A stretch of DNA of 64,000 nt from Prorocentrum cordatum (GCA_963575745.1 CAUYUJ010015019.1:22501-86500); one strand, 5' to 3'; shown: positions 9,715-20,667, counted from the first letter of the stretch. The notes: a model not told the origin generated them from the letters alone. Program-made: numbers and translations.

Positions 9715-10319
9715 GAGAAGGACGTGAGAGGCAGGGGGGAGAGGAAATATGATGCCTCAAGGTTTGTGTTGACGTTATTGGCCCCTGGACGGAGAGGACG
9801 AGGGAGGGCCATCCAGTCTCCTGAAGGAGGAGGAGAGGGGAGAGGGTCAGGGGAGCAGGAGCAGGAGCGAGGCCGGAGTGGGTATTCGTGACTCTTTTGC
9901 TTGCCTCCCTCCCGTCTTCACTCGCCCTCTTTGCAAGCCTCGCTGGCTGCTTGGCCGCAGTGTTGCGCAGAGTCGGGGCCTTTTCGCCAGCTTGACTTCG
10001 ATGAGGAGGGGGAAGAGGGGAGATGAGGATGGGGGAGGATTAGGAGGAGGGGAATGAGAAGGAGGCATGAGAAGGGGGAGGTGTGGGGGAGGAGTGGAAG
10101 TGTAGGGGAGGAGAGGCGTGCACACCTTGCATTTGCGCTTTACCGAGCGTCGCCAGCGCAAGGGGGCCATGACGTCTGCGCTTGCACAGCAAGCTGAGCT
10201 GACGATTTGGCGGCGCCCCATGGGCATGAATTTGGAGGATCCGCTCTCTTTGCCCACTGTCAACTTTCCCCTCCTCATCCCTCCACGCCGTCCCGGTATG
10301 CCCCTCCTCGGGGTTGAGG

Positions 10320-10500
10320 ATGGGGGAGGTGCAGGGAGGAGGAGGAGGAGGAGGAGGAGGAGGAGGAGGAGGAGGAGCAGGAGGAGAACCAGAAGGGAGG
10401 AGGAGTGTCTCGAGCCAAAGGACAGTCACGAGAAGGGGAGGGGAGGGGGTTGAGGGAGTATGAGGAGGGGAGAGGCGGAGGAGAAGAAGGGAGGGACCAT
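10320..10500 (+). repeat. GGA array and purine-rich tail
   Basis: Pure GGA from about 10336 to 10385, then a purine-rich imperfect tail. Confidence 0.8.
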
Positions 10501-10599
10501 CGGCTGGTCACGCTGAAGGCTGGCGATGGCCTTGGCGATGGTGATGGTGCTTTTGCAGCTGTCGTCGCAGCTGCCGCTGGTCGCCCTCCTGCGTCTTCC

Positions 10600-10740
10600 C
10601 GCCGTTTCCCCCTTCTCTTCTCCTCCTCTTCCTCCCTCTTCTCCTCCTCTCTTTCCGTTTCGTCCCTCTCCTCCTGCTCCTCCTCCTGCTCCTCCTCCTT
10701 CTTCCCCTTCGACCCATCCCTCCAGCTGCCGCCCCCCTCG
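10600..10740 (-). repeat. TCC-rich tract
   Basis: Imperfect TCC/CTCC tract opposite in strand to the GGA array just upstream. Confidence 0.7.
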
Positions 10741-10894
10741 CTCTGAAGAAGCCCGCCGGCAGGAGCTGTGGGTGGCGAGCGTGCCGCCCAGCCGGGGGGA
10801 CTGAGTCTTCCTGCCCCCGGCGGAGCTGCGCCGGCCGGCCTGCGACTTTTTCACGCTGCCCGCCCTCCCTCCTCGGCCACGCGCAGAGGGGGGG

Positions 10895-11081
10895 TACACG
10901 CCGGTCGTTGAAAGCAGGTATTTTTGGATTCCCAGATCCCAATCTACTTCAAGCGCCTTCCTACTTCAAGAATCGACACGCTTTTGCTGTGTTTTGTTAT
11001 TCTCTGGGGGGGCCTGGACCCAATCAACTTAATCCGCCTTCCTACTGCATGCTTTTACCTACTTCTTCCGACCGACGTGTA
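10895..11081 (+). mobile_element. Family B inverted-repeat element, copy 3
   Basis: Ends TACACGCCGGTCG and CGACCGACGTGTA. 187 bp. A family A element begins two to three bases after its right end. Confidence 0.85.
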
Positions 11082-11083
11082 GT

Positions 11084-11245
11084 GTTAGGTCGGGCCTGTC
11101 CCCCTACAGGGAGGTTTGGGACGAAAAATACGAATATGCATAACATGCGCAAAAGGATGCCCAAGCATACTCCAAAACTAGTCCCCAGACTATGTTTTGA
11201 CTATTCTGGAATATTCCCCCTGTGGAGGGACAGGCCCGACTTGAG
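11084..11245 (+). mobile_element. Family A inverted-repeat element, copy 3
   Basis: Ends GTTAGGTCGGGCCTGTCC and GGGACAGGCCCGACTTGAG. The interior is more diverged but keeps CCCCAGACTATGTTTTGACT. It lies directly next to a family B copy with no spacer, so one probably inserted at the edge of the other. Confidence 0.8.
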
Positions 11246-11599
11246 GGTAGGGGAAGGGGAAGGGGGGAAGGCTTCTCAGGAGCCCCCTGCTTCTGAGAAG
11301 GCTCGGGCCTCGACTACACATGCAAGGCCAGCACCTTCCTCCAGGGAGCCCTGGGTTTCTTGGGCTTCGATGGTTCTGCCGTGGAAGGCGTGGCGCTCCC
11401 ACACCAGACATCCATGAAGGGTCCTGGGGTCTCAGGGTTGGGCTTCTTGCGGAAGGCGTCCTGTGGTCGAGCTCCTGCTGCAAGAGGCAGCCTCCTTCTG
11501 CGAAGCCCTCCCCCCTCCCCCTGCTCCCCTGTGCGCGCCGCCAACTCCCTCTGACGTCCGGCCGTCCCTCCTCGGCGCCTGGGCGGCTCGCAGGAGTCG

Positions 11600-11755
11600 C
11601 GGCGTGGGCCCTCGTCGTCATCGTCAAAGACGTCGTCGTCGCCGTCGACGTCAACGTCGTCGTCGCCGCCGCCGACGAAGTCGTCGCTGTCGTCGTCGTC
11701 GTCTTCGTTGTCGTCGTCTTCGTTGTCGTCGAAGTCGTCGCGACCGTCCTGCGAG
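11600..11755 (+). repeat. GTC/CGT trinucleotide array
   Basis: Imperfect GTC units with GTT and GCC variants. The array reads as poly-Val, Ser or Arg. Confidence 0.85.
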
Positions 11756-11897
11756 CAGAGGTGCCCCGCGGAAGCTTCCCTTGCCCCCTGGCGGCCCTCT
11801 GGGCCCCCCTGCCTTAGGGCACCTCGGGACCCTCGACAATCGACGAGGACTGTGCCCCAGGATTTCTCATTCGAGGGGCTTCCGCCTCTCCTCATAG

Positions 11898-12062
11898 GAG
11901 GAAGAGGTGCCCATACACCTCTACCCTTCGGCCGTTTTGCCCCGTTTCGGGCCTCCTGGGAGGCCCTCGTCGCCACCGCTGGATTCGCCTGGAAACTCTG
12001 GTCAGAACGCACTCTGGGGGAGGTCTGGGGGGTAGCGGTGACGGTACCTTTTGGTTTCCCCA
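11898..12062 (+). mobile_element. Family C inverted-repeat element, copy 2
   Basis: Starts GAGGAAGAGGTGCCCATACA, ends GACGGTACCTTTTGGTTTCC. Internal landmarks GTCGCCACCGCTGGATTCGC and TGGTCAGAACGCAC are shared with 15549, 28913 and 61543. Confidence 0.8.
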
Positions 12063-12347
12063 ATGCCGCCGACCCCCAGAAAAGGCGGGGAGTCCACGGT
12101 CGAGGCGTCGTGGGCTTCTTGGGTACCATCTTGGGACTCTCGTGGGCGTCTTGGGAGCCGTTCGGTGGCCCGTGCCCCAAGAATTCTTTGGAGCTGGATT
12201 TCTTCGGGTGTGTGCGCCTGCTGTCTTCGACCACCAGGGGTTCTCCTCCTGGGCCTGGGCGCCATCGGGAAAGGTTCCGAGATTCCAGAGACGGCACCAG
12301 GGTTCGTGAGCTCGCCTGTGGCGAAAAGCAGCCCACTCAACGTCAAC

Positions 12348-12555
12348 AAAGGAGGAGGAGGAGGAGGAGGAGGAGGAGGAGGAGGAGGAGGAGGAGAATG
12401 AGGAGGAGGAGGAGGAGGAGGAGGAGGAGGAGGAGGAGAAGGCGGGGAGGAGGAGGAGGAGGACGAGGACGAGGAGGAGGAGGAGGAGTAGAGGAGGAGG
12501 GGTAGGAGGAGTAGGAGGAGGAGGAGGAGGAGGAGGAGGAGGAGGAGGAGAAAGC
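12348..12555 (+). repeat. GGA array
   Basis: Long GGA array with a few interruptions. Confidence 0.9.
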
Positions 12556-12792
12556 GCGACATTCGGACTCCCGGGCCTTGCCCGGCCCAGAGGTTCTTGA
12601 GCCTCGACTTGGGCTTGGCCCTCGTTCTGGCGGCGCCCTTTGCCCCCCGTGAGTTCTGATGCTGTCGTCCCTCCGCTCTGGAGGTCTTTGGCTCTATGAG
12701 CCTCGGAGTTCACTCTCGACCCCCGCCTCTCTGCTCGGAGGTCATGTCCCTTGGCCCCCTCCTCCTGCATTCCCCCACACCCCTCGGGCCAG

Positions 12793-12958
12793 ACGCAAGG
12801 GTAGAGTAGGGAAAGGGGGAGGTTGCGAGATCTGCCGCAGGTGGCCGGTTTCCGCCCCGCCGCCGGGCCCACTCCTGGGCGCCAGGAGGCGCCAGGAAAG
12901 CCAGCCACGTGAGCTGACACGTTACCCTACCCTACCTTTTGCTATCCTACCCTTTCGT
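12793..12958 (+). mobile_element. Family F inverted-repeat element, copy 1
   Basis: Ends CGCAAGGGTAGAGTAGGGAA and TTTTGCTATCCTACCCTTTCG form about 23 bp of imperfect inverted repeat. The interior GATCTGCCGCAGGTGGCCGG and GCCAGGAAAGCCAGCC is shared with 51950-52127 and, in part, 60432-60603. Confidence 0.75.
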
Positions 12959-13135
12959 CGTCCCTTGAGCCTCGCCTCCCCCTCCACTCATCCCTCTCCT
13001 CCTCCCCCCCCCTCCCCCTTTGCCGCCCTCGCTGTACTCGCTTGCTTCGGTCCCTCGGTCGGCCCCCACTCGTGGCCGTGCGGTGTTGTGCAAGGGAGTT
13101 AGCGCCAGACTCCAACCCGCCCGCGTTCAAGTGTG

Positions 13136-13289
13136 GCGCTCCTGGAAGGGCCTCGCCTTCAAGGTCCGAAGGAGTTGCCATCCCTTCCTCGGCGGAAGGC
13201 GGCGGAAGGGCGCGGCGGACAGCGGCGGAAGCCAAACGAGGCAGTCTCCGCAGGCGGAAGACCTGCGGAAACAAACATTGGCCCCCCAG
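13136..13289 (+). repeat. GGCGGAAGG-type dispersed repeat
   Basis: GGAAGGGCCTCGCCTTCAAGG, then repeated GGCGGAAGG words. The same order is present at 25405-25520 and in part at 25600-25650. Confidence 0.55.
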
Positions 13290-13620
13290 TCGAAGAAAAA
13301 CAAATGCCATAACATCAACTGTTGGCGCTCCGCGCGGATTTCTTGGATCCGCGCTGGGCCCCCCTCCCTGGCGCGCGGAACGCGCCAGGGGCGGAGGCGC
13401 CGGCGGGGGCGGCGCGATCGCCATGGGTCGAAGAAGAAAAACGCCATAACCATTAACTGTTGGCGCTCCGCGCGGATTTGCTGGATCCGCGCTGGGCTCC
13501 CCCCAGCGGCGCCTCCGGCGCCGCCCCTGGCGCGCTCCGCGCCAGGGAGGGGGGTCAAGCGGCAATCCACGCGGAGCGCCAACAGTTTATGCTTACTATA
13601 TTTTTGTTGTTCTTGTTCTG
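13290..13620 (+). mobile_element. Two tandem family D hairpin elements
   Basis: The first copy (13290-13430) lacks its 3' arm; the second (13431-13620) is complete. Both open with GAAGAAAAAC..GCCATAAC and GTTGGCGCTCCGCGCGGATT; the second closes with ATCCACGCGGAGCGCCAAC and TTTTTGTTGTTCTTG. The opening GAAGAAAAA and closing TTCTTC-like ends recall the copy in the cyclase gene at 62908. Confidence 0.75.
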
Positions 13621-13976
13621 CTCATTTTTGGGGTCCAGGGGCCAGGAATCGGCCTCATGAAAAAACCGTCCCCCTCTTCCCATTCCTCCCCCTCCCCCTC
13701 CTTCTTCTCCCCCCCCGCCGTCGCCCCCCTCCGCAGGTTAAGTGTCAGAGCTGCGCATTCAGTGTAGCAGCACGGTTGCCAGGAAGGCGAAACGACAGGG
13801 GGTTCAACAACGCTCTCGGTGGCTCAAAGGTGAGGTCCTGAGGGATCGGGTCCCGAGGACGAGGTGCCCCAAACACTGTAAATCCATTGGATCCCCTCCT
13901 ATCCTTGAGACCCCATCTCTTAGGACCCCATCTTTGAAGCACCCGCGCTTTGACGGCCCCAGCCCGAGCCAAGTTT
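13621..13976. other. No gene recognised
   Basis: Contains a C-rich tract (13670-13735) and two near-identical words GACCCCATCT(C/T)T at about 13907-13935. Nothing else stands out. Confidence 0.5.
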
Positions 13977-14155
13977 CTCTACACCTTGGGCGATGCTTAA
14001 GAAAACCCAAGTTTTCGGGCAGAGTCTCGATAATTCTTAACGTTTCAATGTGAATCCTAAGATTTGAATGGAAGCGTTGGGTTTTTATTCAAGTTCTGAG
14101 ACTATGAATGTCTTAACCCATGATTTCTTAAGCATTTCGCAGGGTGTAGGGTGGA
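13977..14155. repeat. Imperfect long inverted repeat, about 180 bp
   Basis: The left arm CTACACCTTGGGCGATGCTT and the reverse complement of the right arm (AAGCATTTCGCAGGGTGTAG) pair over about 25-30 bp. Unusually AT-rich for the region. It resembles a single-copy inverted-repeat element; no second copy was found here. Confidence 0.5.
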
Positions 14156-14399
14156 CATCAGGCGGCCTGATGGGCTTGAATGGTGCTGCTGCTGCCCCCC
14201 GCATCTCGGGGCGAGAAGGATCGCATGAGATCCTTCGAGAGCTCCGGCCCCTCGGGCCAAGGTGTTGGCGCTGGACTCCCACCCACGTCCAATGAAACGA
14301 ATATATACCTTTCTTTCCTCCCGTCCCTCCCCTCCCCCTCCTCCCCCCCACCACCATCCGTATATTGATTATGGCCCTGCTCCTGCCACTGTTTTTTTG

Positions 14400-14835
14400 C
14401 CGTCCTCCTCTTCCTCCTCCTCCTCCTCCTTCTCCTCCTCCTCCTCCTCGCTCCTCGCTCCTTGCTCCTCGCTCCTTGCTCCTCGCTCCTCCTCCTCCTA
14501 TCCTCCCGCTCTCCTCCTCCTCCTCCCCTCCTCCTCCTCCTCCTCCTCCTCCTCCTCCTCCTCCTCGCTCCTCGCTCCTCGCTCTTCCTCCCCCTCCTCC
14601 CCCTCCTCCTCCTCGTCCTCCTCCTCCTCGCTCCTCGCTCCTCGCTCCTCCTTCCTCTCCTCCTCTCCTCCTCCTCTCCTCCCTCCTCGCTCCTCGCTCG
14701 CTCCTCGCTCCTCACCCTCCTCTCCCTCCTCTCCTCCTCCCCCTCTCCTTCCTCCTCCTCCTCCTCCTCCTTCTCCTCCTCCTCCTCCTCCTCCTCCTCC
14801 TCCTCCTCCTTCTCCTCCTCCTCTCCTCTCGCCAT
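14400..14835 (-). repeat. TCC array with GCTCCTC variants
   Basis: More than 400 bases of CTC/TCC with blocks of CGCTCCT. All six frames are open or nearly so, purely because of composition. Confidence 0.9.
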
Positions 14836-14856
14836 GGGGGAAGCGGTGCCTAAGGC

Positions 14857-14942
14857 AAGCGGGCCATGAGGTGTGTCGCCGCTTTCGGGCTTCTCGGGGC
14901 CCTCCACTGGCCCTGGGGCTGTCAGAAAGCGGCTCAGGGTGA
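14857..14942 (+). repeat. Dispersed repeat shared with 47910-47997
   Basis: GAGGTGTGTCGCCGCTTTCG, then GGGGCTGTCAG and GGCTCAGGGTG align with GAGGTGTTTCGCCGCCTGCG and following bases at 47917-47995. Confidence 0.5.
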
Positions 14943-15548
14943 ATAGCTCGTCCTGGGGAAGGCCCCAGGGCTCCAGACCCGTTTCCCTCGGGACCCGTTT
15001 CCCGTTTTCCCCCGTGTCTTAGAGATGTGGGGGTATCCTGGAGGCGTCCGAGAACTGGCTCGGAGAGGCGCGGAGGGCCTGGGAGATGAGATGCGCTGGG
15101 GAGCTCGTCCTCCCCCCTCTTCCCCTCCCCCCCGCAAGCGGCATTCTGGACCCCCGAGGAGGGGAGGTCGATGACCACGTGTGAACCCCACCCCCCGCCC
15201 CCCTCGATTGCTGGGGGGGGAGTCACTTCGTTCGGAGGGGGATGAACGACCCCTGCAGCGGGACACCCTGGCAACGCGGTCGCCGCCGCAAAAACTGCCC
15301 GTTCAACGCTGGCGCCGCGCAAAGGCTGCGCCGAACAGACTGTTCGGCGCGCGGTCGCGCCATGGGCGACATGGACGCCCCGTCGTGGCACGCGCCTGCG
15401 CCACCGCGGCCGTCTTGGAGGCGGAGCCATGGATCGCGGTGCGCGGGTCGGCGACGGGCCCCGCGGCCGAGCCGAGCCGGCCCGCTCCGCCGCCAAATTC
15501 GGGCGGCAGTGGCTTCGTGCCTCGAGGGCGGCGTTCCCGGATTCTCGG

Positions 15549-15720
15549 GGGAGGAGCAGGTGACTACCCACACCTCTGGCCTTCCCTCGTTTTCTCCCTT
15601 TTGGGGGCTTCCTTGGCCTCTCCGTCGTCGCCACCGCTGGGTTCGCCCCAGAATCCCGGTCAGAGCGCACCCCAGGAGGTCCGGGGAGTGGCGGTGTCGG
15701 CAACTTTTGGTCTCCCCAGG
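15549..15720 (+). mobile_element. Family C inverted-repeat element, copy 3
   Basis: Starts GAGGAGCAGGTGACTACCCA and ends GCAACTTTTGGTCTCCCC, with internal CGTCGCCACCGCTGGGTTCG. Diverged ends but full length. Confidence 0.75.
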
Positions 15721-16004
15721 TTCTTGGGTTTGGCGTCCACGCGCCAAATCCGCGGATCTGTGATCCGCGCTGGTGTGCGCCAGAAACAGGGGGGGTCAGC
15801 GGGTCATCACTAGCATCAGCATCATCGTCGTCATCGCTGGGGGGTGCGCACGAGTGGGGGGGCAGCCCAAGGTGGCGTCGCAGAGCGGGCCCAGCTTGAG
15901 GCGGATGTGTCCCTTTCCAGAGGCCGTCGAAGGCGATGTTCCTTGACCGCCTTGGCCTCCACCTCCTCCATCCTTGACCTTCACCCTTGTGCTCTCTAGC
16001 GGCC

Positions 16005-16170
16005 CTACAGCCACGACGCCGAAGTAAGGAACAGGTCGGGTTCGTAAAGGGCCCGCTGTTCCTTGCACTCCCTACACGATGCTAGCCCTACAGTCACGAT
16101 GCTGGCCCTACAGTCGCGACGCAGTAAAAGAGCAGGGCGGGTTCGAAAAAGGCCCGCTGTTCCTTGCAGT
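16005..16170 (+). repeat. Tandem duplication, about 95 bp unit
   Basis: CCCTACAGCCACGACGC, CAGGTCGGGTTCGTAAAGGG and CCCGCTGTTCCTTGCA occur twice in the same order. A related stretch lies at 26485-26590. Confidence 0.55.
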
Positions 16171-16244
16171 AGGTCCTTCACATGGCTGTTCCTCGAGCTC
16201 CCCTCGTGCGCCCAGACGCTTGTGGGGCCAGGGCACGGGGAAGA

Positions 16245-16335
16245 AATATGAGGAGGAGGAGGAGGAGGAGGAGGAGGAGGAGGAGGAGGAGACGGAGGAG
16301 GAGGAGGAGGAGGAGGAGGAGGAGGAGGAGGAGGA
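16245..16335 (+). repeat. GGA array
   Basis: Pure GGA units with one GGAGAC interruption. Confidence 0.9.
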
Positions 16336-16405
16336 CCGCAGCGCCTCTCGAGCGTCTCCCGCTGGCCGCGCTGGCGCGCGCCCGACGGACTACGCCGAGG
16401 CGCCC

Positions 16406-16600
16406 TCACGCCACGATGGCGGAGAGGGCAAGGTGGAAGAAAGCGTGGAGGAAGACCCAGTCGCAGAGGAAGAGGGCCAGGGCCGCGTCGACGCAGGCCA
16501 ACTTGCCGCCGACGAAGGAGGCGTCGCCGTCGCCACCGAAGAAGACGCCGTGCCACCAGCCGACCACGTAACGGCAGCGAATCACGACATGGTCCATCAA
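16406..16600 (-). other. Hydrophobic open stretch, possible exon
   Basis: On the minus strand one frame reads a hydrophobic stretch with Trp, Phe and His (LACVDAALALFLCDWVFLHA) that would pass as one or two membrane segments. It lies just downstream of the minus-strand retroelement pol and may simply be its 3' flank. No family recognised. Confidence 0.2.
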
Positions 16601-16619
16601 TGCGCCGCGTGGCTGCAAG

Positions 16620-19107
16620 AGGAGCCCCCCTGCGGGGGCGGCGCTGCAGGGGTACGTCGGGCACGAGGCGCCAGGCCCCTTTCGACACACCGGATCGTGT
16701 CTTGCTGGTTGCGGCGCGTGGACTCGTTGGGCGAGAGCCCATCGCACCTCAAGCCAAGCTTCCGCATTGAGCGGGCATCACCCGCAGCACAGTGAGACCC
16801 GCAGCGCCTGCAACAGTAAACACTGTTGCCCCTGACTACGTCGTGCCCAAGCGCAGCGAAGGCATCCCCAACCTCCTCTGCTAGGGCAGGTGGCAACAAG
16901 GTTGCGGGGGCCGAGGGCTGTGAGGCCAAGGGCCATGCCAGCCCTCTGGTCGCTGCAGAGAACCCAGCCCTTGCCGAAGGCGCGGAAGTACTCGGCGTTC
17001 AGAGCTCTGGCAACACGCGAAGGGCGACATACGCGATGAAAGCCAGTTTGCAGCGACTCGAGGGAGGAACCCGTTGTGGCCGTGACTCCGCATCGGGTAC
17101 TTCGGTACGGCCCGAGGCTGGCGCAGTAAGCAAGGACATGGTCCGCACTGCGTGCCACCACAATGGGCCTGGCCTGCTCGCAAGGTGGCCTGGGGGCCTC
17201 CACGTCGCACCCCCATTGTTTGCGAGCCACCACCTGCAGTGCCGCCCACGAAATGAAGTGCAGGACCTTGCGGTGCTGTTTCAGCGCAGCTGTTGCCGCC
17301 TCAGCTACCGACCCAGCCAGCGCGTGAGAGGCCGCACCACAGCGCGCGAAGTAGTCTGCCCAGCCGTTGTCTAGCGCCAGTCACGCAGCTCCTGCGGCTC
17401 GGTGCCCATAAGCTCCTCCAAGGGCCTGTGCGCTGGCGCCCAGGAGGGCCCCGCAGACTGCGCCTGCGGCTGGCCACGAAGATGCCCCGCAACGCTCGAG
17501 CATGCTTGGCGCGACTCTGCTCGAGCTCGGGACACCAGCGCTCTCCTTCGTGGGCGAGCGCCAGCAGGTCAGTAAAAAGCATTGGTGGTGGGAAAGCGTC
17601 GAGCCACTCCCTGATCGCGAACCTCTCAGCACGGCCGACAGTCTGCACCAAGTACGGAAGGGGCCCGAAACGCGCCCTAACTGGGAGCCAAGAGTAATGA
17701 TCAAGCTGCACAACAGCTTGTCCACATCTCCGCACCTCGGGCATACCTGGGTCGTAACCAGACCCGTCGGTGTAAGAAACGGGGCCCCAAACGACATGGG
17801 CGTCGCCCCACAGGCAGACATCATGCCTCCGCGTATGTGCGCGTGGCAGATAAGCGGGAGGCTCGGGTATGCCAAAAACGAGGTAGGACTGCTCGAAGTT
17901 CGGCGTGCCTGATCCAAGACCCGCTTGGATGAGTTGGTCGCGCACTTCAGCCAACACTTGGGGGAGGTGGAAGATACCACGGCCATTCAGCGTTGGCGTC
18001 GCTGTCTCGGGCCCGCCGTGCCCGCATGGTGCATCGGGCGCCGAGGCTGGAGCCGCCGCCACAGGGGACAGCGGGTCATTCTGTTCCGAAGCAACCGGTG
18101 GCGCACAGGGGACGCTCTGCGCGTCCAACCGTGCCTTCTCCTCATGGCCGTCGTACCCATCGGGTGGCACAACGTCGACCTCTTCATCAAGCCCTTGCCC
18201 GATGCCTGGGAAGAAGTCGTCCTCGGCCTCCATGGTGCTGGGTCGGGTCGGCAGGGTCGGCTGGGTCGGGTCGGCCCGACTCCCAAGGTTGTCGTGAGTT
18301 TGCTGGCGTAGGTCGCCGAAGCCCTGCTGCGTTTCAGGGTTCAGCGCTTGTCGCAGGCCTTGGAGATGGTCCGTCGGCTCCTGCTCCATGGGTTGCAGCT
18401 CCCCTGCGGGGGGGTGGGTCGGCAGCGCGAGGCATTCCAAGAAGACATGGCCCCAGCACTCATCGGGCGCAAGGGCCTTCCCGCAAGCCTGACAAGGGCG
18501 CATGGTCACTCCTAGCTTCATGTCCCTGCGGATCGGCATGTGTACGTTGTCATACCATATCGCCTGTAACGCTCCCAGCTGCCTTGTGGCACGGACACCC
18601 TTGACCGCATACCTGAGCCCACGGTGCCAGATGGGCGCACCAGCGTGGGAGTACATGTGGCTGGTGAGGTGGTCGTGCTGCCAGCGCTGCACGCCTTGCA
18701 CCAAAAACGGACGTGGGTCAGCAGGGCACACGCGGTATAGGTCATACTGGTTGCCCAGGTCATCCTGCAAAACGTGCGGCGCTTTCATGTCCCAGGCTAG
18801 CCGCCTGAGCGTCAACCACGTCGCGGCCAGGGGACCTTTGGCACTGGCCCAACTGATGGGGACAAGCCGCTCACGGAGCGCTGTCCAAGCCTTTTGAAGG
18901 CGGCCAGGTGACGTGCGCCCATCCCAAATCCAGGCGGCGTAGTTCAAGACCAAGTGCAGCGTGGCATGATAGATGGGGTCGTACTCCTCCGAAGGGTGAG
19001 TACGGAGGTATGCCGTGACGCCCACATGGCGTTTGTCCATGCGCCCGTTTAAAGCCGCGGCCAAGTTGCGCATCTCACGTAGGGGCGCGTCCGCCAACCC
19101 CGGATGA
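16620..19107 (-). pseudogene. Non-LTR retroelement pol, 5'-truncated (connector, zinc knuckle, RNase H, C-terminal zinc ribbon)
   Basis: Minus-strand frame open from about 19107 to 17390 (roughly 570 residues without a stop). It begins in the post-RT connector (MRNLAAALNG; LNYAAWIW), then a CxxC...H...C zinc-knuckle-like motif (CQACG, then WGHVFLEC). An RNase H domain follows: first acidic motif YTDGSGYDPG near 17770, the glutamate motif GRAERFAIREW, and PPPMLFTDLLALAH. The last RNase H motif (DNGWADYFARCGA, near 17345-17370) is in a different frame, so at least one frameshift lies near 17380. The tail has a CCRRCG-type zinc-ribbon-like stretch near 16790, a dinoflagellate-style pol ending. 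The whole RT domain is missing: the copy starts at the edge of a GGA array. Dead as an autonomous element. Confidence 0.75.
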
Positions 19108-19370
19108 GGAGGAGGACGAGGAGGAGGAGAAGGAGGAGGAGCAGGAGGAGGAGGAGGAGGAGGAGCAGGAGCAGGAGGAGGAGGAGGAGGAGGAGGAGCA
19201 GGAAAAGGAGGAGGAGGAGGAAGAGGAGGAGGAGGCGGAGGAGGAGGAGGAGGAGGAGGAGGAGGAGAAGGAGGGGGAGGAGGAGGAGGAGGGGGAGGGG
19301 GAGGAGGAGAAGGAGGAGGAGGAGGGGGAGGAGTAGGAAGAGGAGAAGGAATAGGAGGAGGAGGAGGAAG
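19108..19370 (+). repeat. GGA array at the retroelement 5' junction
   Basis: Long GGA array with AGCAGG and GGGGGA variants. It borders exactly the truncation point of the minus-strand pol. Confidence 0.9.
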
Positions 19371-19574
19371 GGGCGGGCCTTTTCGGAAAGGCTCCAAAGG
19401 CTTCCCCGGCCTCCCGAGAAGCTCTTCGAGCACGGCGAAGGCGCCCAGGGCCCTTCGGAATGCGGCAGGGACTCCGAGGCGCCCACGCCGCCTTCGGAGG
19501 AGGCCTGCCCCCACCATCGCGCCCCCCCCCCCCCCCTTCGGCGCGCCGCCGAGCAGAGGGGCGTCGTTCCTTCG

Positions 19575-19647
19575 TCAGCGTTCTGGGTGGTAATAGCTCG
19601 ATTGTACGTCCCCCTGGCTCGTCGTCGTCGTCATCGTCGTCTTCGTT

Positions 19648-19683
<36 letters not shown>

Positions 19684-20010
19684 ATCACATCCCTCACCCC
19701 TTGAGTAGGGCCGCCTGCGATCCGATTCGATGCGATTCGATTCGCTGGCTGGGGCCGCGGTTCCAATTCGATTCGATTCCGTTGGTGCATCGTCTAGGGC
19801 CAGCCGCAGCCCGGCGCGGCGATCTGATTCCGATCCGGTTTTGGACGATTCGCTCGCGATCCGATCCGTGTTCGATCCGATCCGATTCCGCGATTCGATG
19901 CTCAGGTCTGCCTTCCTGAGTTAGCGTTCGTGCTGGTAGTAGCTCGACGTCGTCGTCGTCGTCGTCGTCTTCGTCGCCGCCGTCGTCGTCACATCCCGAC
20001 GCCTTCGCTC
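19575..20010 (+). repeat. Direct duplication with GTC arrays around a GATTC/GATCC pentamer region
   Basis: The block AGCGTT..GGTGGTAATAGCTCGA, a GTC array and TCACATCCC appears at 19576-19695 and again at 19922-19998. Between the copies (19715-19905) lies a region rich in GATTC, GATCC and GATGC pentamers. The duplicate period is about 345 bp. Confidence 0.6.
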
Positions 20011-20204
20011 CTCTCCCCGCCCCTCGCACCTCTCGAGGCCGCAGGCGTCGCCGGCCGCCTGGCCGCGCTAGGTCGCACCAGGCAGGCGCACCGCCTGCGG
20101 CATGAGCTGCCGTGTTTCCGCAGCGGGCTGCGCGTCTCACCCTCCGTCTCGCTCTTGCTCGCTCTCTCTCTCTCTCTCTCGGCGGCGAGGCCGGGGGGGA
20201 AGTG

Positions 20205-20375
20205 AGCAGAAGAAGAAGAAGGCCCTCTCAGAAGCCGGCGGGGCTTCGCAGAAGCCCTCCGGCCCCCCGAGAGGTTGTCCCGTGTCCTGTGGGACGGCTC
20301 GGGGAACTTCTCAGAGCGTCAGGGGACCTGCGGGCCTTCCGAGAAGGCCCGCCTTCTCTCTCTCTCTCTCACTTT
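20205..20375 (+). repeat. Family J repeat
   Basis: CTCAGAAGCCGGCGGGGCTT and CCTTCCGAGAAGGCC words as in 5268-5420 and 60000-60145. Followed by CT runs. Confidence 0.5.
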
Positions 20376-20384
20376 CCCTCTGGG

Positions 20385-20605
20385 CGCGCCGCCGACCCTT
20401 CCTGGGCACGAGCGAAAGTGGTACGGAAATGCAAGGCACGAGGGCAGACAACAGTTCCTGCTCATTGTGTGCAGGGCTCGCCGTCGGTGTCGCCGCGGAC
20501 GTGGTCCATTTGAGACAGAAGGTCGCCTGCGCAGCAGCGACCGCTGTCGGCGTTGGACGACAGTTGCGGTTTGGCATCGTGACCATGTTTTCTCTGCCCA
20601 TTTCG
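20385..20605 (+). repeat. Dispersed repeat shared with 36585-36790
   Basis: AGGGCTCGCCGTCGGTGTCG, CGTGGTCCATTTGAG and GACCGCTGTCGG align in order with CAGGCCTCGCTGCCGGGGGT, CGTGGTCCACTCGAG and GCGGCCGCTGCTGG at 36675-36760. Both copies sit between CT/GA microsatellites. Confidence 0.5.
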
Positions 20606-20667
20606 GATGTTCCAATACTTCTCGCCCTCTCTCTCTCTCTCTCTCCATAAGATGTGTTTCTCTCTTC

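Noticed and set aside
10508-10942. Arg-rich basic protein frames
   Set aside because: Shadow readings of GGA/TCC tracts; not conserved between the many similar tracts.
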